This document shows positions 45,910-52,281 of a stretch of 52,281 nt of DNA, piece after piece (position 1 is the first letter of the stretch; every line of letters starts with the position of its first letter). Origin of the DNA: Saprospiraceae bacterium UBA2365 (GTDB taxonomy: Bacteria; Bacteroidota; Bacteroidia; Chitinophagales; Saprospiraceae); assembly GCA_002344345.1 (NCBI GenBank), contig DDTL01000107.1, forward strand, positions 1-52,281, given 5' to 3'. A program made the position numbers and the translations under genes. The notes under the pieces were generated by a model that searched no databases, was not told the DNA's origin, and saw only the letters and a program-made list of their open reading frames with translations.

Positions 45910-46260
45910 CTATGCGTCCAATTCGTCCCTCAGTTTTTTTGGTAATCCTGCGACTACCAGCTGATACGAATTTAATATCCATTCTTTTATCAGTTTATCC
46001 GGTATCTTTCCGTCTGTCTTTATGCTGTTCCAGTGGTTTTTATTCATGTAATAACCGGGGATCACATCCTCGTATTGTTCCCTGAGCAAAACGGCTTCTT
46101 CCGGTTTACATTTAACATTAATAAGTTCATAATCATTTACATCCGTTGCACAAAACATCTTGCCTTTTACGGTATAAACAAGCGTGTGATCGTCAAAAGG
46201 CATTTTCTCTTCCGCACCTTTGAGCGACAAACAAAACACACGTAAAGCTTCAATATGCAT
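45910..46260 (-). CDS. MmcQ/YjbR-family protein
   Basis: A 116-residue protein of the YjbR fold: it begins MHIEALRVFCLSLKGAEEKMPF and has VNVKCKPEEA-like and NKNHWNSIKTDGKIPDKLI segments typical of the family, which has a CyaY-like double-wing structure and is often annotated as DNA-binding without firm proof. I start at ATG 46260 rather than a TTG at 46266. The VOC gene ends 2 bases upstream, so the two are translated together. The function is unknown. Confidence 0.9.
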   Translation of the reverse strand: MHIEALRVFCLSLKGAEEKMPFDDHTLVYTVKGKMFCATDVNDYELINVKCKPEEAVLLREQYEDVIPGYYMNKNHWNSIKTDGKIPDKLIKEWILNSYQLVVAGLPKKLRDELDA

Positions 46261-46262
46261 TT

Positions 46263-46685
46263 TCAATCATTTTTTTCTGCAAATCCAAGAATATATCCAT
46301 TATTGTCTTTCAGGTAAAACTCTCTCATACCATACCAGGTGGTTTTCAGTTCAGTAAGGATCAGATTCTTTTCTTTCAAACCATGATAAAAATCAGCAAT
46401 ACCTTCAATGTCCATGTAAAACGAAACACTTGCCCCGATTGGCAGGCCCTCTGCCAGAGATACATCTGTTTTGAATGAATCCGTCCGTTGAAACATCAGT
46501 TCTACATCATCTTTTTGCATCATCGCATACACATACACACTTCCTTCCGACAGCGATTGGTCTATGCCGGACTGATCTTCTGCAACTGCCATGATCAATT
46601 GAAATCCAAGATTTTGTTCATAGAATAAAACAGTTTCCCGTATATCGGAAACTTCAAGATTGGGTGTAAGTTTTTTTGCCAGCAT
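46263..46685 (-). CDS. VOC-family (glyoxalase/bleomycin-resistance fold) protein
   Basis: This 140-residue protein has two beta-alpha-beta-beta-beta modules: the first begins KLTPNLEVSDIRETVLFYEQNLGF, the second VSFYMDIEGIADFYHGL, and the closing strand YLKDNNGYILGFAE is characteristic. VOC proteins are metal-dependent lyases, dioxygenases or drug-binding proteins. A metal-binding Glu may be present in ELMFQR, but the other ligands are not obvious, so the activity is open. It is the first gene of a pair with the YjbR-like gene. Confidence 0.9.
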   Translation of the reverse strand: MLAKKLTPNLEVSDIRETVLFYEQNLGFQLIMAVAEDQSGIDQSLSEGSVYVYAMMQKDDVELMFQRTDSFKTDVSLAEGLPIGASVSFYMDIEGIADFYHGLKEKNLILTELKTTWYGMREFYLKDNNGYILGFAEKND

Positions 46686-46854
46686 AACCGTTTTTTTTAA
46701 TTTAAAAATGAAGTTGTTTAAGAATTATGTTGATAGCTGAAAATGACCGACCGTTCCGAAAGGTGAATATCCGATGGATATTCAAGGGATGGAACACGAA
46801 GTGGTGGGTCAGCCAAAAAGTCAAGGCGAAGCTCTTTTTTGGATCAAAGATACT

Positions 46855-46979
46855 GATAAGCTTGTTTTCGTCAGTATTGCAGATCCTGATAGGCTCTGCT
46901 TCGTCAGTATTGCAGATCCTGATAGGCTCTGCTTCGTCAGTATCGCAGATCCTGACAAGCTTGCTTCGTCAGTATTGCG
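46855..46979. repeat. 33-nt tandem repeat, nearly four copies
   Basis: Units start at 46855, 46888, 46921 and 46954 (the last is partial). The core is CTTCGTCAGTATTGCAGATCC. A single shorter relative (CTTCGTCAGTA) occurs near 47052. Because 33 is a multiple of three, several frames stay open, which gives chance ORFs. The surrounding gap 46686-47705 holds no gene I can support. Confidence 0.9.
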
Positions 46980-47356
46980 TACCGGAATGTACGGAATCAA
47001 AAAAAGCTGAAGCATTTGGTTGAAAATGCTGATTGAAAATGCTGACTAGTATGCTTCGTCAGTACAAGCTTGACTGATAAGTGCTGATATGCAAAGCATC
47101 GTCAGCATTCGTCAGGGCTTTCAATGATTTGTTTGAAAGCATTAAGATACATTTTTAAACAACTTCAATCATAACATTTGTTTATCTTGATAGTTTTTCA
47201 GCCTTTGTCCTTTTAGCTTGAGTTGAATGGCCAAAGTCAAAATCTCAGCATTTACGGGACTTTATTTTCTTTCTCTCTATGAATGCGCTCAAATCCTTAA
47301 GACCAATCCTGGACCAGCCAGCACCAAAGAGGAAAATGATTTAAGAACCCGTATGA

Positions 47357-47530
47357 GCTTGCCCGTATGGGGCCTGCCCGTATGGGGCCTGCCCGTATTT
47401 AGGGCCTGCCCGTATTTGGGGCCTGCCCGTATGGAGCCTGCCCGTATGGGGCCTGCCCGTATGGAGCCTGCCCGTATGGAGCCTGCCCGTATGGGGCCTG
47501 CCCGTATTTGGGGCCTGCCCGTATTTGGGG
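47357..47530. repeat. 15-17-nt tandem array, 11 copies
   Basis: The unit GCCTGCCCGTATGGG (variants end GGA, TTAGG or TTGGG) is repeated 11 times with no spacers. It is very G+C-rich against an AT-rich background. Each unit junction contains GGGC...GCCC, which can pair. The array ends directly before a REP-like hairpin. It is open in more than one frame but shows no translation signals. Confidence 0.92.
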
Positions 47531-47534
47531 CTCG

Positions 47535-47561
47535 ACCCCGTTGGACATGCATCCTACGGGT
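47535..47561. repeat. REP-like hairpin beside the 15-17-nt array
   Basis: Arms ACCCCGT and ACGGGT (one G shorter than the copies at 45.5 kb) with inner TGGACATGCATCCT. The block that follows (47562-47640, with TCAAATTTCTTTAAAGTTCTGCC) matches those after the other hairpins. Confidence 0.8.
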
Positions 47562-47705
47562 TAAATATTCTGTTGGCCTGTAATTCTACATCAAATTTCT
47601 TTAAAGTTCTGCCAAAAAATACAGGAATACAATTTTTTAGACCTGCAATCTGATCAGCCAACCGCTTAAATATTTGCAGATAATAAACAAATTAATGCCT
47701 CAAAA

Positions 47706-48449
47706 TTAAGGAAGTTTGGCATTGGATAATTGTAAAAATCGGTCATTTTTGTTTTTGAACAATTCTTTCGGAGTAGATCCGGTGATTTTTTTTACATCCT
47801 TGATAAAATGTGCCTGATCATAATAATTATTCGCCGGATAAAGACTTCCATTGGAAATGTCTTTGTAAGTAGTTTGGCAACGAACGATCTTCAAAAATAA
47901 TTTAAGCGGGAAGCCGAATTGTGCATTAAAATAGCGGTTGATTTGCCTGCTGCTCCAAAATACCCGATCCGCAATTTCTGCCACAGAATCAACCCTTTGC
48001 TCATAGATCAATGCAAACAATTCAAGCTTCCGGTTGTCGATTTCACGAAGGTGTTTCAGGCAATGATCGAGATGAAAAGAGACATCTGCCACAAAGCGAT
48101 CGAACTCATGACTTTGATAAGTTTGAATTTGCCAAAAATCAGCTGGCAATGCACGGGCGGTATCCCTGATCGATTTTATCTCCTGCCGGAATAGGTATTC
48201 AGTAGCAAGCAATTTAAAACGAATGGCAAAGATCCGTGTGTTTTCTGGGATGATGATATTGACAGGAGCTGTCCATGTGCCTGTAAGTTTGATGAATTGT
48301 AGCTGATTGTTTTGGAAAACAGCGATCAAGTCAAAGTAACCATCGGGCAGGATCGTATGTTCCGTGACCTGATCCGCATTGGTATATTCCCAAAAACACT
48401 GTACAAAGTTGCCAATAAATCCGGTCGTTTTTTTTTCTCTGTAAGTCAT
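47706..48449 (-). CDS. AraC-family transcriptional regulator
   Basis: This 247-residue regulator has an N-terminal sensing domain (about 1-140, with FWEYTNADQVTEHTILPDGYFDLI, the DUF6597-type opening) and a C-terminal pair of helix-turn-helix motifs (about 150-240): VAEIADRVFWSSRQINRYFNAQ and the second helix with YDQAHFIKDVKKITGSTPKE. The effector is unknown. It is alone, flanked by repeats and by a long gap without a clear gene, so its target cannot be inferred. Confidence 0.92.
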   Translation of the reverse strand: MTYREKKTTGFIGNFVQCFWEYTNADQVTEHTILPDGYFDLIAVFQNNQLQFIKLTGTWTAPVNIIIPENTRIFAIRFKLLATEYLFRQEIKSIRDTARALPADFWQIQTYQSHEFDRFVADVSFHLDHCLKHLREIDNRKLELFALIYEQRVDSVAEIADRVFWSSRQINRYFNAQFGFPLKLFLKIVRCQTTYKDISNGSLYPANNYYDQAHFIKDVKKITGSTPKELFKNKNDRFLQLSNAKLP

Positions 48450-48640
48450 TGTTTATTTAACTTTAATGCCAATTATGGACAGTTTCTCAAGCGTAGTCGA
48501 TCGTTTTTCTATTCAAAGCAATCCGGATAAATAATTCATCAGGATGGTTTAGATATCAGATAGTTTTGCTTTGTCAATTTCAAAACTAAGGATTTTGTGC
48601 CAATATGGGATCATAGAAACAGTAAAAAATCCTGGCTCAT

Positions 48641-49159
48641 TTACAATGAAAAAGAGTCAGTCCTGAGCCAAAAAATGAAACGCCCTGATTCGATCAGAAC
48701 CTGACACTCAGGATTGTGTTTTTCCAATCCCAAAAATATTGAAAACCAGTTTATTAAATCCATCTTCAAAAATGAAGCCTGAGTATTCAAAAATGAAGAA
48801 TCTAAATACCCTGGTTTTGGAAGGTTTTTTTTTAATGTATAGAAAATCAACGCATTATGATCTTTCAATTTTTTTGGTACGTCCATTGCAAGAGCATAGG
48901 TGACTTGATTTTCAGTTTGTAAGACTTTGGCAAAGGAATTTTCAGCAAGAATATCTCAGATCAAAGCTGATTGCCTGGCAGAAGTTGCAAATCTGATCTT
49001 CCCCGTCAGGTTAACAAGTACAATACATTTAATTGTCCGGGAGAAAAGTATTTTCCTGATGAGGAAAATCTTTTGATACCTATCTGGCATGCGTTGCAAA
49101 CTACACGCTTTACAGGCTGTGTTTTTTTCAGGCCAATGAACGAGAAATGCGACCTGCAA
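48641..49159 (-). pseudogene. Possible decayed ORF with one in-frame TGA
   Basis: On the minus strand one frame is open from ATG 49159 to 48641 apart from a single TGA at 48956-48958. The part after the stop reads like protein (ILAENSFAKVLQTENQ, then KKLKDHNALIFYTLKK). I do not recognise the family. A plus-strand ORF (48971-49162) overlaps it. It may be a broken gene or chance; the rest of the 943-base gap (48450-49392) shows nothing else. Confidence 0.25.
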
Positions 49160-49392
49160 TAAATGTGGAACAATAAGTTCCAGGGGTCAATATAGGATCA
49201 GCGAAAAAATCGCGCGCGCAAGGGATCGATTGAAATCGCAAACCAACAATGGAGGGTCGGACAATTCAGGGGTGATTAAAAGCTCAGCTGAACTGATTTT
49301 AAGAGAAATCTACAGCACATCCGGATAAAATAAAGGATCGGGCAGAAAAAGAAAATTAAAACAACTTATAAAGAAATTTTAAAAATTTAACC

Positions 49393-50766
49393 ATGAAAAA
49401 AAACCATAGTATTGTATTGATCTTTTATACCTTAAGGGTATACTCAAAATTCAAATTGGCGTTTTTGTTTTTATTGGTCCAATTAAGTGTATTCGGTCAG
49501 CTTGGAATTGGCACAACCAATCCGCATGTTTCTTCAATTTTGGAACTGGAATCATCCAACAGGGGAATGTTGATCCCCAGGATAGCGCTCCAGGGACCAA
49601 CTGATAATACGACCATGAATGATGGCAACGTGGAAAGTTTGTTGATTTATAACACTACAGTTTCCAATGACTTAAAAAAGGGGTTTTATTATTGGACCGG
49701 AAGCAACTGGGAATTGTTGAATACAGAATCTTCAACCTGGAGTACAACAGGAGATGCCAATACTGACCCGAACACAAATTTTATCGGAACTACCGATAAC
49801 ACAGAACTTTGGTTCAGAACCAATAATACGAAAAGAATGAGAGTAGGTCAGGAAATCGCAGGTTCAAGTTTTAATAATTTAAATTTAACCTTTCGCCCGA
49901 CCAGTGCATACACAGGAAATATTTTTGCCATAAACAATGAACTCGATGTTCAAAGCGGTGGTTCAGCCAGCAATGTTTTCGGCATAGAAAACCTGATGTA
50001 TCTCAGAAGCGGCTCCAGCTTAAATCCAACTTCCGGCTTATTCAGGGCTCAAAGAAACCGGATCTGGAACATCAATACGGCAAATTATCCTTACGTCACC
50101 GGTGTTTTAAATGAATATAAAGGCGAAGGAACAGACATTACCACTTTTTATGGATTCCAAAATACCCTCGATTTCAGAGCAGGATCTTACACAACGAATA
50201 TGTATGGATTCAGTAACGACTTTCCGGGGCAGGTAAATGGCACAGTTACGAATTATTACGGGTTTTACTCAGGTATCCACTCCTCCTTAGGTGGTGTAAC
50301 CAATTACTATGGTTTTTATCAACCCAATTTGGGGACGAATGCCAACAGATATGCATTTTATTACAAAGGCAACGGAACTACGACCAAAGATGTGGTCGTT
50401 ACAGGTCTGGGAAGAATTGGCGTTGGTGTCAATCAGCCACATTCTGATTTGCAAATCGAAGGTTCTGTTTCAAAGAAATTCAATACAACCGGCACATCCA
50501 CTGGTGCCTTCAACATAAATGAAACGCATTATACTGTCAGAATTCTGAACGATATTACATCCGTCACGCTGCCCAATCCAAACACTTGCACAGGCAGAAT
50601 ATACATCCTCATAGGCAGCAACGGGATATCTTCCAAAAATATAACGGTTACCGGTGGAACAAATGTTTATGACGATGTGACCAATCAGAACATAACTTCC
50701 ATTTCAGCCAATCAAAGATACCATATTCAAAGCGATGGTACCAATTGGATCGTCATTGGAAATTAA
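49393..50766 (+). CDS. Secreted beta-rich protein with GIGTTNP head motif
   Basis: This 457-residue exported protein has a long signal region (hydrophobic segment about 20-35, ending VFGQ). It is followed by LGIGTTNPHVSSILELESSN and RGMLIPRI, a head motif I know from many Bacteroidota surface and tail-fibre-like proteins. The body is rich in Asn, Thr, Gly and Tyr, with repeats of YYGFY and NxYGFxN (about 200-320). There is no T9SS sorting domain or S74 peptidase at the C-terminus. Its start context (AATTTAACCATGAAAAAA) resembles that of the gene at 52224. Confidence 0.8.
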   Translation: MKKNHSIVLIFYTLRVYSKFKLAFLFLLVQLSVFGQLGIGTTNPHVSSILELESSNRGMLIPRIALQGPTDNTTMNDGNVESLLIYNTTVSNDLKKGFYYWTGSNWELLNTESSTWSTTGDANTDPNTNFIGTTDNTELWFRTNNTKRMRVGQEIAGSSFNNLNLTFRPTSAYTGNIFAINNELDVQSGGSASNVFGIENLMYLRSGSSLNPTSGLFRAQRNRIWNINTANYPYVTGVLNEYKGEGTDITTFYGFQNTLDFRAGSYTTNMYGFSNDFPGQVNGTVTNYYGFYSGIHSSLGGVTNYYGFYQPNLGTNANRYAFYYKGNGTTTKDVVVTGLGRIGVGVNQPHSDLQIEGSVSKKFNTTGTSTGAFNINETHYTVRILNDITSVTLPNPNTCTGRIYILIGSNGISSKNITVTGGTNVYDDVTNQNITSISANQRYHIQSDGTNWIVIGN

Positions 50767-50794
50767 AAAGCTCATTTTAAACAAAATACTTTAG

Positions 50795-50935
50795 GCGCTT
50801 AGTAAGCAAAACTAACCACCATGTTGTTTGCTTCAAATGCCGGTTAAACAAATTTTCTGTTCTGACTTCCCGCAAAGCAGCTTTTTTGGGGCTTAACCTC
50901 ATAAAACATAAATTCTTTATGGTTGAATTGGTGTT
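50795..50935 (-). repeat. Inverted copy of the block at 45665-45815
   Basis: Read on the minus strand it follows the 45.7-kb block from CAATTCAACC through AAGCCCCAAAAAA, GCTTTGCGGGAAGTCAG and GTTTAACC to GTTAGTTTTG. It is joined directly to copy B of the 188-nt repeat. Confidence 0.8.
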
Positions 50936-50951
50936 TTTATGTAATAATTAT

Positions 50952-51139
50952 GTAGTTATTTAGGTGGTTAGCAATTAGTTTGTTAGCTTGTTTGTCTCTT
51001 GGAATTAAGCGGGTACATTGAGAAAAAGACACGTGATTTGTTCCGGAATCAGAGGTTTTAACCCTTGGTATAAATCATTAGCTAAAAGACTTAAGACTAA
51101 AAGACTTTTGAGCTAAACAAAAAGACTACTGAGCTAAAC
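50952..51139 (-). repeat. 188-nt dispersed repeat, copy B (inverted)
   Basis: The reverse complement of 20897-21084 with 3 differences in 188 positions, all in the first 40 bases of the element. No ORF. Confidence 0.92.
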
Positions 51140-51193
51140 CATTACATAATTATAAAGAAATAGGATGCGGAAATAATGCCAGACAGCATATTT

Positions 51194-51221
51194 ACCCCGT
51201 AGGATGCATATCTTACGGGGT
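51194..51221. repeat. REP-like hairpin, best-paired copy
   Basis: A 12-bp stem with a GCAT loop: ACCCCGTAGGAT with ATCTTACGGGGT (one G-T pair). Followed by the shared block with TTCCTTAAAGTTCTGCC. Confidence 0.85.
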
Positions 51222-51476
51222 TCGATATTTAATACGGTTTTATTCTATACCAAATTTCCTTAAAGTTCTGCCATAAAATACATGAATTCAATTTTTAAGA
51301 CATTAAAACATTCAACAAAGATCACTTTACCCTTTGATACAAACTGAATATGTGGAAAGTCTTTCCCTCACCAAAAACATCTAAGGTATTTTCAACCCTC
51401 TCAACCAATAAATCGGTTTAAGCTTATGTGATCACAAAGATTTTGTTCAAATGAATGAACTGATCATTCAAAAAAT

Positions 51477-51623
51477 ACAAACAAACATTTTATATATACA
51501 AACAAACATTCAAATTATACGAACATATATTCATATAATACAAACATACATTCAAATAATACAAACATACATTCAAATAATACAAACATACATTCAAATA
51601 ATACAATTAAACATTCAAAAAAT
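51477..51623. repeat. 21-nt AT-rich tandem array, seven copies
   Basis: Seven exact-length units, consensus ACAAACATACATTCAAATAAT; copies 4-6 are identical and the outer ones decay. As 21 is seven codons, one plus-strand frame (from ATG 51451) stays open and would encode a heptad repeat of the type TYIQIIQ; I see no promoter and doubt that it is a gene. Confidence 0.9.
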
Positions 51624-51707
51624 ACAAAATAGATCATTAACATACCATTTTATAGATTCGAATAATTTTAAAAATACAACAGTTCCCGAAAGTTTCACCC
51701 TCGTTTA

Positions 51708-51955
51708 CTGAAGTTTGCAAATCAGACTTGTATCATCCCATCCCTGTCTGTACCTTTTCACATCGAGCCAAAAAAATGCTTAATCCTGAATTATCACCAG
51801 TACCTGCAAACCTCAGGTAACATGATCCATTGTCTGAAGTTTGCAAATCAGACTTGTATCATTCCTGACGGTAACTGTCCATATCGAATCAAAAAAAAGT
51901 TTTATCCCGAATGATCACCGGTACCTCCAAACCACAGTTAACATAATCACCATTT
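51708..51955 (+). repeat. 126-nt tandem duplication
   Basis: Two copies, 51708-51833 and 51834-51955. Both start CTGAAGTTTGCAAATCAGAC and contain CCAGTACCTGCAAACC or its variant; the 5' 29 bases are nearly identical and the rest has diverged. Confidence 0.85.
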
Positions 51956-51996
51956 ATTATTAAACCATATTTGTCTGATTTGCAAACTTCAGACAA
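51830..51996. repeat. 24-nt perfect inverted repeat around the second unit
   Basis: The arms are 51830-51853 and 51973-51996; the left arm starts TTGTCTGAAGTTTGC and the right arm is its exact reverse complement. It encloses the second 126-nt unit. Confidence 0.9.
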
Positions 51997-52223
51997 CGCA
52001 AAGACCTTTTACCAGACTATTCATCATCCAAAGCCATCAACATTCATTTTCTCTTTAAAACCGAAGCTATATTCTTCGAAAACGAAGAACATTTTATTCT
52101 TCGTTTTTGTGCCCAAAATTACTATAACCCTGAATTACAATGAATTACATTTCATTCCTTCGTATTGGCATCACAATTGAATATTATATGGCATTATTGT
52201 TAACCTTTTAAAAATTTTAAACC

Positions 52224-52281
52224 ATGAAAAAATTATTCTTTGTATTCGCTGCTTTAGTAGTATTCTTCGGAATCACTTCCA
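52224..52281 (+). CDS. Start of a secreted protein (cut by window end)
   Basis: From ATG 52224 the frame stays open to the window end and encodes a signal peptide (MKKLFFVFAALVVFFGITS). The gene continues outside the window, so its product is unknown. The start is preceded by AAAATTTTAAACC, like that of the gene at 49393. Confidence 0.6.
   Translation, partial: MKKLFFVFAALVVFFGITS

Noticed and set aside
46727..47023. ORFs of 64-98 codons on both strands
   Set aside because: They are open only because the 33-nt repeat contains no stop; frames on both strands give equally repetitive peptides and there is no start context.
47357..47530. CRISPR-like short repeat array
   Set aside because: Units abut with no spacers and are only 15-17 bases long.
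47227..47583. 118-codon ORF with GLPVW and PARM repeats
   Set aside because: Units of 15, 16 and 17 bases shift the frame within the array; the peptide is a by-product of the repeat.
49211..49220. CGCGCGCG run as a Z-DNA or regulatory element
   Set aside because: Only about nine alternating bases with no symmetric surroundings; could be chance.
51451..51711. 86-codon ORF with heptad repeats
   Set aside because: It rests on the 21-nt array; no promoter and no recognisable domain, so it is listed as a repeat, not a gene.

Overview
The window looks like a chromosomal segment from a member of the Bacteroidota, most probably the Saprospiria/Chitinophagia side of the phylum; I cannot place it to genus. 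The reasons are type IX secretion (T9SS) cargo with both type A and type B C-terminal sorting domains, two PorP/SprF-like outer-membrane proteins, DUF6029, Omp28, GSCFA and DUF6157 family proteins, no Shine-Dalgarno sequences ahead of starts, and several TAnnTTTG -7 promoter boxes of the Bacteroidota type. No rRNA, tRNA, CRISPR array, integrase or transposase gene was found.

Layout. 1-1.1 kb: a small basic ORF, a TraR/DksA-like protein with a degenerate zinc finger and an acidic-tailed protein, closed by a bidirectional terminator. 1.2-4.7 kb: TlpA-type thioredoxin, divergent from a DUF6029 outer-membrane barrel and an Omp28 lipoprotein with a CxxC motif. 5-9.3 kb: proline dehydrogenase and DNA polymerase I. 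9.7-11.5 kb: a lipoprotein that resembles copper amine oxidases but appears to lack their metal ligands. 11.9-12.9 kb: pyrophosphatase and a DUF6157 protein. 13.2-14.6 kb: a short-chain dehydrogenase with a Crp/Fnr-type regulator just upstream and a candidate operator between them. 15-20.7 kb: GSCFA protein, PorP/SprF, sodium:solute symporter and an M16 peptidase. 21.2-32.2 kb: a T9SS surface block made of an FG-GAP propeller protein with a type A sorting domain, convergent with a three-gene operon (2182-residue type B adhesin, PorP/SprF, OmpA-PD40). 32.6-45 kb: gltX, a polysaccharide deacetylase, a GxxExxY gene inside a repeat cassette, a GH2 beta-mannosidase, murA, murB, a CDF metal exporter and two tandem diheme peroxidases.

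The right end (45-52.3 kb) is different in character. It has few genes (YjbR-like, VOC, AraC-family, one secreted protein and a signal peptide cut by the window edge) and many repeats: REP-like hairpins, 15-17-, 21- and 33-nt tandem arrays, a 126-nt duplication, and one 188-nt element that recurs in inverted orientation 30 kb away with 185 of 188 bases identical.

The observations I rate highest are the GxxExxY gene bracketed by two hairpin blocks sharing a 113-nt direct repeat (110/113 identical), the REP-like repeat family, the copper-amine-oxidase-like lipoprotein without ligands, and the regulator-operator-promoter arrangement at 13.9-14.6 kb. All family assignments come from reading motifs by eye; no database search was run.
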